Shown here piece after piece: positions 1 through 4,802 of a DNA stretch of 8,339 nucleotides. Where the stretch lies: positions 1 through 8,339 of the forward strand of contig CANQYH010000132.1 of NCBI GenBank assembly GCA_947628025.1, read 5' to 3'. The translations under genes were made by a program, and so were the position numbers. Source of the DNA: an uncultured Lachnospiraceae bacterium. GTDB taxonomy: Bacteria; Bacillota; Clostridia; Lachnospirales; Lachnospiraceae. The stretch's first letter is position 1, and every line of letters starts with the position of its first letter. The notes beneath the pieces were generated by a model. That model did not search any database. It saw only the letters and a program-made list of their open reading frames with translations, and was not told where the DNA came from.

Positions 1-962
1 AGTTCATTTTCACCCCAGGAAGTCTCTTCTTCCGCGGTGTTTTCCAAGAACGCCGTAATCTTTTTGCACACGGCGGACGCCGCGACTACGGAGGTATACC
101 GTTCGCTGATGATCTGTATCGGTCCCGCGACAAACGTCATAAGCTGGGAAAACACAATGAGTTCCGGCAAGGTTATATATTGTTTTGTAACAAAGAAAAT
201 GCCAAGGACCCATGTGCATAAAAACACCAGATTCCCGGCGCCGAACGCCCCCGCGTAGAGAACCGCATTCATCTTGCTGAACTGATTCTTCTTTTGAAGC
301 AGCTGATCGTTCTCATGATCGTATTTCTGATTGATCCCGGAAAAACTGTTAAAGACTTTCAAAAAAGAATATCCGTTCAGTATTTGCGTAACGATCTGCA
401 GATAGGTCTTTTTGGCTTCGTGTTCTTCTGTTTTCGCTTTTTGCAGCGGTTTTTCCGATAATTTCGGAAATACCACCGGAATGACGCTGATCAAGAGCAT
501 AATGACCGTCATGACCGGCTGAATCCTTACGACAGAAAATATCGCAATGCCAAAGCAGCAGATCTGAAAATAGACAGCGCCCAGCGATCCGAAATAATCC
601 TCTTCTATCGCAGGGATATCATGATCGATCAGCGACAGATAGTAGCTGTCCTCATTTTGCCGTTTTTCCTCGTTGGAGAGCCTTTCTATTCGTCTGATCA
701 CGTCCGAACGCAGCGACCGGCCGATCTGATGAATGGCCCGCTCTTTCGTATAGTCCATAAGGAAATTCAAAAACGTATCCAAAAGGATATACAGCAGGGT
801 TATGACCGCCAATGTCAGAAAGTTTATCTGGAAACCGCCCATGGCCGCATCCGTGAACGCCCCCAGCAGATATGCCAGAAGAACGGATGAAATGGCGGCA
901 AGTAAATTAGACAGGCCAAAACAAAGTACGGCTCTGCCGTTTTTCTTCGTATATTGCCACAT
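1..962 (-). CDS. ABC transporter (exporter type), transmembrane domain; C-terminal part outside the window
   Basis: An open frame of 320 complete codons reads from the ATG at 962 to the edge of the window with no stop. The start is well supported: TAGGAGGAG lies about 8 bases upstream. The product has the layout of a type I ABC exporter membrane domain. Hydrophobic stretches lie near residues 12-34, 48-68, 130-166 (a pair), 232-258 and 265-285. Charged intracellular helices lie between them, for example around residues 85-125 and 170-230. The nucleotide-binding domain (Walker A, signature, Walker B) normally follows at about residue 330-350 and would be off the window, so ATPase motifs cannot be checked. 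The substrate is unknown; such proteins export peptides, lipids or drugs as dimers in the cytoplasmic membrane. The gene lies downstream of thiD on the same strand with about 165 bp between, and I see no clear terminator there, so read-through from the thi operon is possible. No functional link to thiamine is implied. Confidence 0.8.
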   Translation of the reverse strand, partial: MWQYTKKNGRAVLCFGLSNLLAAISSVLLAYLLGAFTDAAMGGFQINFLTLAVITLLYILLDTFLNFLMDYTKERAIHQIGRSLRSDVIRRIERLSNEEKRQNEDSYYLSLIDHDIPAIEEDYFGSLGAVYFQICCFGIAIFSVVRIQPVMTVIMLLISVIPVVFPKLSEKPLQKAKTEEHEAKKTYLQIVTQILNGYSFLKVFNSFSGINQKYDHENDQLLQKKNQFSKMNAVLYAGAFGAGNLVFLCTWVLGIFFVTKQYITLPELIVFSQLMTFVAGPIQIISERYTSVVAASAVCKKITAFLENTAEEETSWGENE

Positions 963-1004
963 AGATCTTCTCCTCCTACAATGGGTTAGATACCCGACCG
1001 CTTT

Positions 1005-1112
1005 CTATATGCCGTCCGGCCGGTTGAGGCCATCAAACCGCGGCTCCATGATCGCCCTGACAGTAAATGGAAGCGTGCAGATACTCCGCCGTTCCGTTCG
1101 GATGACACTCAT
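1005..1112 (-). CDS. possible 35-residue small protein, unrecognised
   Basis: A short ORF of 35 codons sits between thiD and the ABC transporter gene, on the same strand. It begins 16 bases after the thiD stop and ends 42 bases before the transporter ATG. The peptide starts MSVIRTERRSICTLPF and ends NRPDGI; it is basic near the N terminus, has one Cys, and has no hydrophobic segment or Gly-Gly leader. No Shine-Dalgarno sequence precedes its ATG (the upstream bases are pyrimidine-rich), which argues against efficient independent translation, although coupling to thiD is possible. I do not recognise it. It could be a chance ORF in a 165-bp intergenic region, or less likely a small cargo peptide for the neighbouring exporter. 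Confidence 0.2.
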   Translation of the reverse strand: MSVIRTERRSICTLPFTVRAIMEPRFDGLNRPDGI

Positions 1113-1128
1113 CGCAGGAGAGAGCGGA

Positions 1129-1938
1129 TCATTCTGCCGCTTCTTTCGCAAATTCTCCCGCGAGGTCAAACGCATGGTTCATGGGCCCGCTGCCATGGCC
1201 CAGATCCAGCATCGCCGCCAGCGCGCCGGAAATATAGTCCTTGGCCCGTTTCACGGAATCCGGTAAACTGTAACCTTTCGCCAGATTGGACGCAATCGCG
1301 CTGGACAGGGTACACCCGGTGCCATGGGTGTTTGGGTTGTCGATCCGCTTTCCATAAAACCACCGGCAGACGCCGTCCGCAAACAGCAGGTCGTTGGCGT
1401 CGTTCACCTGATGGCCGCCTTTTAAAAGGACCGCGCAGCCGTATGCCTCGCCGATCGTTCTCGCGGCATCCTCCATATCCGCCTCCGTCACGATGGACAG
1501 GCCGCTCAAAAGCTCCGCTTCGGGAATGTTGGGCGTGACTACCAGCGCCAGCGGAAGCAGTTCCTGTTTCAGCGTTTCCACCGCCTCCTCCGCGATGAGC
1601 CTGGCCCCGCTGGTGGCGACCATCACCGGGTCCACGACGATATTCGCCGCACCGTAGGTCCTAAGCTTCCCGGCAATCTCCCGGATCAGCGCACCGGAAG
1701 AAACCATCCCGATCTTTACCGCGTCGGGACGGATATCCGAAAAGACCATATCGATCTGCTGTCCCAGAAATTCCGGAGTGACCTCCATGATCCCTGACAC
1801 GCCGGTGGTATTCTGAGCGGTCAGGGCCGTGACCGCGCTCATGGCAAAAACGCCGTTCATCGTCATGGTCTTGATATCCGCCTGGATCCCGGCTCCTCCG
1901 CTGGAATCGCTCCCCGCGATCGTCAATGCTGTTTTCAT
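1129..1938 (-). CDS. thiD: hydroxymethylpyrimidine/phosphomethylpyrimidine kinase ThiD
   Basis: This cytoplasmic ribokinase-family enzyme phosphorylates HMP and then HMP-phosphate with ATP to give HMP-PP, the pyrimidine substrate of ThiE. The 269-residue product has the usual ThiD length. Visible motifs are the substrate-binding N terminus TIAGSDSSGGAGIQAD (residues 6-21), VVDPVMVATSG (101-111), VTPNIPEAELL (134-144), LLKGGH (171-176), and the anion hole and catalytic motif NTHGTGCTLSSAIA (203-216), whose Cys209 follows the conserved Gly-Thr-Gly. I chose the ATG at 1938 because AAAGGAG lies 7 bases before it and the conserved core starts at once. An in-frame start 33 bases upstream would add an arginine-rich tail without family support. 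It is the last thi gene of the thiW-thiM-thiE-thiD set. It is separated from thiE by an unusual 196-bp gap, while the rest of the set is compact. Confidence 0.96.
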   Translation of the reverse strand: MKTALTIAGSDSSGGAGIQADIKTMTMNGVFAMSAVTALTAQNTTGVSGIMEVTPEFLGQQIDMVFSDIRPDAVKIGMVSSGALIREIAGKLRTYGAANIVVDPVMVATSGARLIAEEAVETLKQELLPLALVVTPNIPEAELLSGLSIVTEADMEDAARTIGEAYGCAVLLKGGHQVNDANDLLFADGVCRWFYGKRIDNPNTHGTGCTLSSAIASNLAKGYSLPDSVKRAKDYISGALAAMLDLGHGSGPMNHAFDLAGEFAKEAAE

Positions 1939-2134
1939 CGATATTCTCCTTTCGCCACCGCAGCGCTTCACGTCCCCGCCTCATATGCTCTCTTTTCGGT
2001 GCCGGACGCGATACGTTTCGTGGGACTGTTTTCGGACTGCTCTTATTCGCTCTAATGTGTTTTAATACTTCCAATACCGACTGCCAAATATATTTCCGAA
2101 TCCTGCTCTCGCAGTTTTTCCAGGTAGTACGCTC
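1939..2134 (-). other. thiE-thiD spacer with probable inserted segment
   Basis: This spacer interrupts an otherwise tight operon. It looks AT-richer than the thi genes on either side. A 12-bp direct repeat marks both ends of its bulk: one copy covers the thiE stop codon and the other lies 29 bases before the thiD ATG. Removing the unit between the copies would leave thiE ending about 29 bp from thiD, a normal operon distance. After the thiE stop, a frame of 28 codons opens at a GTG (2138) and ends at TAG (2052). It includes YYLEKLREQDSEIYLAVGIG, which has a protein-like composition but no ribosome binding site. It may be a gene remnant; I cannot name the source. I see no terminal inverted repeats and no transposase. 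Confidence 0.45.
1968..1979. repeat. 12-bp direct repeat, left copy
   Basis: The plus-strand sequence TCACGTCCCCGC occurs here and again at 2135-2146, so the copies begin 167 bp apart. The right copy overlaps the 3' end of thiE, including its stop codon. The pair brackets the AT-richer thiE-thiD spacer and could be a target-site duplication or the edge of a short tandem duplication. Confidence 0.6.
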
Positions 2135-2146
2135 TCACGTCCCCGC
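2135..2146. repeat. 12-bp direct repeat, right copy (contains thiE stop)
   Basis: This is the second exact copy of TCACGTCCCCGC. On the minus strand it encodes the end of thiE (Ala-Gly-Thr-stop). If the duplication was made by an insertion, this copy is probably the original, since it is part of the coding sequence. Confidence 0.6.
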
Positions 2147-2782
2147 GCCGCTCATCCGCTCCGACAGTTCTTTCAGCAGGCGGCACTCCGCTTCGATATC
2201 CTCCGCCGCAAAGATCCCCGACACTACGGCCACGCCCGCCGCGCCGCTTCCGGCCAGTTCCATGATATTCTCCCGGCAGATGCCTCCGATCGCCACGACC
2301 GGAATCGATACCGCCGCGCAGATCTGCCGGAGCATTTCTTTGGAAAGGGGGATCGCGTCCTTTTTCGTAGCGCTGCCGAACATCGCGCCCGTGCCCAGAT
2401 AATCCGCACCGGCCGCTTCCGCCAGACGGGCCTGTTCCACGGTCTTGGCCGTGACGCCCAGGATCCTGTCCCTGCCGATCCTCGCGCGTACTTTCGCCGC
2501 TTCCATATCGCTCTGGCCCACATGGACACCGTCCGCATGGCACCAGAGCGCCAGTTCCACATTATCATTGACAATAAAAGGAACGCCGTACTGTCCGCAC
2601 AGTTTCCGCAGATCCGCGGCTTCCCGGGCAAAATGCACCTCGTCCAGTTCCTTTTCCCGCAGCTGCACGCAGGTCGCGCCGCCGCGCAGCGCAGATTCCA
2701 CCTGCTCATACAGGCTCTGCCGACCGGTCCACGCCCGGTCCGTGACCGCATACAGGCGCAGCATTCTCCTATCGAATCTCAT
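2135..2782 (-). CDS. thiE: thiamine phosphate synthase ThiE
   Basis: ThiE condenses HMP-PP with thiazole phosphate to give thiamine phosphate and pyrophosphate, the joining step of thiamine synthesis in the cytoplasm. The 215-residue TIM-barrel product has the normal family length. Motifs in order: LYAVTDR (10-16), VQLREKEL (39-46), FIVNDNVELA (69-78), DGVHVGQSD (84-92), LGVTAKTVEQA (108-118), DYLGTGAMFGSATKKDA (127-143), PVVAIGGI (161-168) and GVAVVSGI (183-190). Pyrophosphate- and metal-binding positions such as Arg42, Asp73 and Asp92 look intact. The start is ambiguous. The ATG at 2782 overlaps the end of thiM by 14 bp and has only a weak purine-rich stretch upstream. The ATG at 2764 (MLRLYAV) fits the conserved N terminus, but TAGGAGA sits almost against it. 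Either way translation is probably coupled to thiM. The stop lies within the right copy of the 12-bp repeat. Confidence 0.96.
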   Translation of the reverse strand: MRFDRRMLRLYAVTDRAWTGRQSLYEQVESALRGGATCVQLREKELDEVHFAREAADLRKLCGQYGVPFIVNDNVELALWCHADGVHVGQSDMEAAKVRARIGRDRILGVTAKTVEQARLAEAAGADYLGTGAMFGSATKKDAIPLSKEMLRQICAAVSIPVVAIGGICRENIMELAGSGAAGVAVVSGIFAAEDIEAECRLLKELSERMSGAGT

Positions 2783-3590
2783 ATCTTGCCCCGCTTTCCA
2801 GTTCCTCTCCCGTCAGCCGGTAGACCGCGTCGATCAGGTAATTGCGGTAACTGGCGTTCCCGTCCGCCGGTCCCATCCGCTCATAGGCTTTCTCGCCGCA
2901 AAGCCCCAGAGCGCAGACCGCGGCCGCAGCGGCTTCCAGCTTCCGCTCCGGATTCGCGGTCACATACGCCGCTGCCAGAACCGAGAGCTGGCAGCCGGTT
3001 CCCGTCACACGGCTCATCATGGGGTGCCCGTTATAGATGCAGAAGACCCGTTCCCCGTCGGACACAAGATCGACTGCCCCGGTCGCCGCCGCTACCGTCT
3101 TTGTCTCCGCGGCAAACCGCCTGACAAGCTCCGCCATCCGATCCAGATTTTCGGAGGTGATCCGGTCGGCCAGGTCCGCGTCCACGCCTTTCGTCGCGCC
3201 CGCGCCGAGGGCCAGCGTCCGGATCTCCGAAGCATTGCCCCGGACCACCGAGCAGCCGGCCTCCCGCAAAAGCGTCAGGGCTGTCTCCGTGCGGAAACGG
3301 GACGAACCGGCCCCCACCGGGTCCAGAACCACCGGATGCCCCAGAGCATGGGCCCGCTGTCCGGCTTTCAGCATCGCCGTAACCTTTCTGTGATCCAGTG
3401 TACCTATATTAATGCTCAATCCGTCGCAAATAGAGGTTACATCCTCCACTTCATTCTCGTCGCAGGCCATTACCGGCGATGCGCCGCAGGCCAGCAGAAG
3501 ATTGGCGCAGTCGTTGGCCGTCACATAATTTGTAATGCTGTGGATCAGCGGCCGCTTCGCCCGCACATTTTCAAGCATCTCGCCCAGCAT
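2769..3590 (-). CDS. thiM: hydroxyethylthiazole kinase ThiM
   Basis: ThiM phosphorylates 4-methyl-5-(2-hydroxyethyl)thiazole with ATP, so it salvages the thiazole half of thiamine and supplies ThiE. The product has 273 residues, normal for the family. Motifs: the substrate-binding N terminus HSITNYVTANDCAN (17-30), GASPVMA (36-42), SINIGTL (59-65), VLDPVGAGSSRFR (88-100), VVRGNASEI (115-123), TGAVDLV (170-176), and the anion hole with catalytic Cys in VTGTGCQLSVLAAAY (195-209, Cys200). The ATG at 3590 is preceded by GGGGGAG at 8 bases. A second Met at codon 5 is possible but has no better signal. The gene is the second of the operon, lies 173 bp after thiW, and its 3' end overlaps the start of thiE. 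Its presence next to ThiW argues that the imported compound is the thiazole alcohol. Confidence 0.97.
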   Translation of the reverse strand: MLGEMLENVRAKRPLIHSITNYVTANDCANLLLACGASPVMACDENEVEDVTSICDGLSINIGTLDHRKVTAMLKAGQRAHALGHPVVLDPVGAGSSRFRTETALTLLREAGCSVVRGNASEIRTLALGAGATKGVDADLADRITSENLDRMAELVRRFAAETKTVAAATGAVDLVSDGERVFCIYNGHPMMSRVTGTGCQLSVLAAAYVTANPERKLEAAAAAVCALGLCGEKAYERMGPADGNASYRNYLIDAVYRLTGEELESGARYEIR

Positions 3591-3618
3591 ATTACCATCT
3601 CCCCCTGACCCGGACGCA

Positions 3619-3690
3619 TCCGGACCGGCTTTTTTCTATCCTGCACTGTTTCCCATCAGGTTGTTCTATACTCTTTCGGTCCGGACCGGC
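3619..3690. repeat. repeated GC-rich 11-mer between thiW and thiM
   Basis: TCCGGACCGGC (plus strand) occurs at 3619-3629 and 3680-3690. The second copy is part of the perfect 12-bp palindrome CGGTCCGGACCG (3677-3688). The first copy overlaps a small hairpin (CCGGA, loop CGCA, TCCGG) that lies close upstream of the thiM ribosome binding site in the transcript. The role is unknown; mRNA processing or stability is possible. Confidence 0.5.
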
Positions 3691-3709
3691 CGGGGCCAGT
3701 CAGTTCTCC

Positions 3710-3747
3710 CGGCAGCCCGCGCACAAATTCCATCCGCAGGGCTGCCG
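3710..3747 (-). other. 9-bp hairpin just downstream of thiW
   Basis: CGGCAGCCC (3710-3718) pairs perfectly with GGGCTGCCG (3739-3747) across a 20-base loop that can form a few inner GCG/CGC pairs. On the minus strand no run of T follows, so it is not a typical intrinsic terminator. It sits 16 bases after the thiW stop and could protect the thiW message or weaken transcription into thiM. Together with the repeated 11-mer it accounts for most of the 173-bp thiW-thiM gap, in which I see no gene. Confidence 0.45.
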
Positions 3748-3763
3748 CGTCCCAATTCATTCT

Positions 3764-4279
3764 CTACTGCGCCATCATCTGGAACCGCTTCAGAAGTCCC
3801 GCTTTCTGCAGCGCGCCCAAAAGCACCGCCGACAAAAGCGCGCCGCCCGCCGTGGAGATCAAAAACGGGATCACATAGGCGTAAAACGCGATATCCGCCG
3901 CGTTCATCCCCATCAAAAAGATCGCCACGGGATACGCGCAGAGGCCGCCCAGCACCGCGGTGCCGAACACCTCCGCCGCCAGCGTCGCCGGTATGTTCTT
4001 TGTCTGCCAGTAGGCAATGCCGCACAGCAGCGCCCCCACCATGCTGCCGGGAAACGCCATGAGGCTGCCCAGGCCCAGCAGATTCCGGATCAGGCTGGCC
4101 GCGAAAGCCACGATAACGCCGTACCAGGGCCCCAGCGTGACCGCGCACAGGATATTTACCATATGCTGGACGGGCGCGCATTTGCTCCCGAAAACCGGCA
4201 CGGAAAACAGGCTGCCGACGACGGCCACCGCACACAAGATACCTGCAACACATAATTTCTTCGTCTGTTCGTTTTTCAT
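3764..4279 (-). CDS. thiW: ThiW, substrate-binding S component of an ECF transporter (thiamine precursor uptake)
   Basis: The 171-residue product is a small, very hydrophobic protein with about five to six membrane segments (roughly residues 9-30, 42-66, 72-92, 97-122 and 130-158). It carries signature stretches that I recognise from ThiW: GSKCAPVQHMVNIL (31-44), LGPWYGV (49-55), LIRNLLGLGSLMAFPGSMVG (63-82), AEVFGTAVLGGLCAYPVA (102-119) and YVIPFLISTAGG (135-146). ThiW proteins are S components that work with a shared ECF ATPase/T-component module, which is not encoded here. The substrate is predicted, mainly from co-occurrence with ThiM, to be the thiazole moiety; this window supports that by placing thiW directly before thiM. 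The ATG at 4279 follows AAAGGAG at a workable spacing. An upstream in-frame extension of 42 codons runs through structured leader RNA and is rejected. The gene is the first of the thi operon and is controlled by the leader upstream. Confidence 0.92.
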   Translation of the reverse strand: MKNEQTKKLCVAGILCAVAVVGSLFSVPVFGSKCAPVQHMVNILCAVTLGPWYGVIVAFAASLIRNLLGLGSLMAFPGSMVGALLCGIAYWQTKNIPATLAAEVFGTAVLGGLCAYPVAIFLMGMNAADIAFYAYVIPFLISTAGGALLSAVLLGALQKAGLLKRFQMMAQ

Positions 4280-4296
4280 GATCGTATGCTCCTTTG

Positions 4297-4337
4297 AAAA
4301 ATTCAGTGAGAACGGCGTAGACAGCGACGTTCTCCTG
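4297..4337 (-). terminator. terminator-like hairpin just before thiW
   Basis: On the minus strand, CAGGAGAACG (4337-4328) can pair with CGTTCTCACTG (4314-4304) through seven perfect pairs, one bulged A and three more pairs. The loop has 13 nt and the sequence AATTTTTC follows. This fits an intrinsic terminator 18 bases before the thiW ATG. Its 5' arm overlaps the 3' strand of the TPP-like element upstream, and its loop contains the 3' half of that element's closing stem. The two folds are therefore mutually exclusive, as expected for a regulated platform. Confidence 0.5.
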
Positions 4338-4422
4338 TAAAAATGGGTCTGTTTCCCCAGGAAAATTCGGTCGAAGCTCACTGGCTTCCTCTCACGCCGG
4401 AACACGGCTTCCCATCGCTGTC
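4320..4422 (-). promoter_or_regulatory. second, divergent TPP-riboswitch-like aptamer in the thiW leader
   Basis: Minus strand, 5' to 3': GACAGCGA (4422-4415) pairs with TCGCTGTC (4327-4320) as a perfect 8-bp closing stem. Inside, TGGGAAGCC, a short loop, CGGCGTGAGAGGAAG, 8 nt and CTTCGACC match the 5' half of the canonical TPP aptamer upstream: TGAGAGGAAG-N8-CTTCGACC is identical in both. The 3' half differs. CCTG and CAGG could form a P4-like stem, and GGG/CCC a short P5-like hairpin with loop AAACAGA, but the conserved GATAATGC and GTAGGAAG parts are missing or altered. It may be a decayed tandem copy or a variant aptamer with changed ligand. The match to the TPP pyrimidine-sensing arm is seen directly; the function is inference. 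Confidence 0.5.
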
Positions 4423-4606
4423 ACCTACAAGGCAAAGGGCGCTCCCCCTCCGTCCGCCCGGTCTACCGGGATGTCCGTTCTTACCTCCTTTCTCATCGGA
4501 ATCGCATCAGCACTTCCGCCGCTGGAACCTAAGCAGCGGCCTGGACCGCCCCTGCAGCCAGGTCCCGCATCCGGTTAAAGCGATCCGCCTGCATACTGAT
4601 GCAACC
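4423..4606 (-). other. structured leader segment of unknown type between the two TPP-like elements
   Basis: No gene is convincing here, but the minus-strand RNA is rich in pairing. GCATCAG (4602-4596) pairs with CTGATGC (4510-4504) and encloses 85 nt. Nested inside is a perfect 7-bp hairpin GCCGCTG/CAGCGGC (4518-4524 with 4534-4540). A second helix is either CCTGG/CCAGG (4540-4544 with 4558-4562) or the overlapping GGACC/GGTCC. Nearer to thiW lies CCCGG-TAGA-CCGGG (4457-4470). A strong Shine-Dalgarno-like AAAGGAGGT (4491-4483) has no start codon at a useful distance. I do not recognise a named riboswitch class. Two tiny ORFs (21 and 23 codons) lie here without proper ribosome binding sites. 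Confidence 0.4.
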
Positions 4607-4631
4607 AAAAGAGACGCCTGCGCGGCGTCTC
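4607..4631 (-). terminator. intrinsic terminator of the TPP riboswitch
   Basis: GAGACGCC and GGCGTCTC form a perfect 8-bp stem with a 5-nt loop (GCGCA on the minus strand), followed by TTTTGGTT. It starts about 23 nt after the aptamer core, the usual place for the expression platform. When TPP is bound, transcription is expected to stop here and the thi operon to be off. Confidence 0.8.
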
Positions 4632-4654
4632 CGTAAAAATCCATCTCTCCATGA

Positions 4655-4734
4655 CTTCCTACGGCGGCATTATCCGCGTCAGGTATAAGGGTCGAAGTTT
4701 GATCACTTCCTCTCAGCCTGCCCACAGGCTCCCC
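4655..4734 (-). promoter_or_regulatory. TPP riboswitch (THI element), canonical aptamer core
   Basis: The minus strand carries the hallmark blocks of the THI element in order and spacing: GGGGAGCC (4734-4727), GGCTGAGAGGAAG, CTTCGACCC, ACCTGA, GGATAATGCC and GTAGGAAG (4662-4655). The P2/P3 arm closes as AGCCT/AGGCT. The P5 arm closes as GCGG/CCGC around the conserved ATAATG. The closing stem P1 is not obvious by eye, so outer limits are uncertain. It lies just downstream of a strong promoter and upstream of a terminator and thiW, so it very probably represses the thiW-thiM-thiE-thiD operon when thiamine pyrophosphate is abundant. Confidence 0.95.
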
Positions 4735-4753
4735 TGCTCTCTGGTTCGTCTAA

Positions 4754-4782
4754 AGTGTATCATCGGCGGCGGCGTTTGTCAA
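4754..4782 (-). promoter_or_regulatory. sigma-A promoter of the thi operon
   Basis: On the minus strand a perfect -35 box TTGACA (4782-4777) is separated by 17 bases from TACACT (4759-4754). A TG one base before the -10 box gives an extended -10 (TGATACACT). The predicted transcript starts near 4746-4747, about 12 nt before the riboswitch core. The promoter begins only about 20 bp after the endonuclease stop codon. Confidence 0.88.
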
Positions 4783-4802
4783 CCGGTTTTTCAGCCGGAA
4801 CA

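Noticed and set aside
1129..1971. Longer thiD start at 1971
   Set aside because: The extra 11 residues are arginine-rich and not typical of ThiD, while the ATG at 1938 has AAAGGAG at the right distance.
2445..3608. A 387-codon plus-strand ORF across thiE and thiM
   Set aside because: Both minus-strand genes are full-length with intact catalytic motifs; the plus-strand product has no recognisable motifs and biased composition.
3606..3636. Plus-strand terminator-like hairpin (CCGGA-CGCA-TCCGG followed later by a T run)
   Set aside because: No plus-strand gene ends there, and the T run is separated from the stem by ACCGGC. It is better described as part of the repeated GC-rich element.
3764..4405. 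Longer thiW start at 4405
   Set aside because: The 42 extra residues are encoded by the structured leader and lie upstream of the terminator-like hairpin; the ATG at 4279 has a good ribosome binding site.
4425..4496. A 23-codon minus-strand ORF (begins MRKEVRTD) in the thiW leader
   Set aside because: No ribosome binding site precedes it; the strong AAAGGAGGT lies inside it rather than upstream.
4529..4594. A 21-codon minus-strand ORF after the TPP terminator (begins MQADRFNRM) as a leader peptide
   Set aside because: There is no Shine-Dalgarno sequence before its ATG and the bases are explained by RNA helices. I cannot separate it from chance.
4611..4631. The riboswitch terminator arms contain CGTCTC/GAGACG, sites of the Esp3I/Alw26I type, next to a possible enzyme of that group
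   Set aside because: The recognition site of the local enzyme is unknown, and GTCTC also occurs elsewhere in the window (for example in thiM and in the methyltransferase gene), so this is most likely coincidence.
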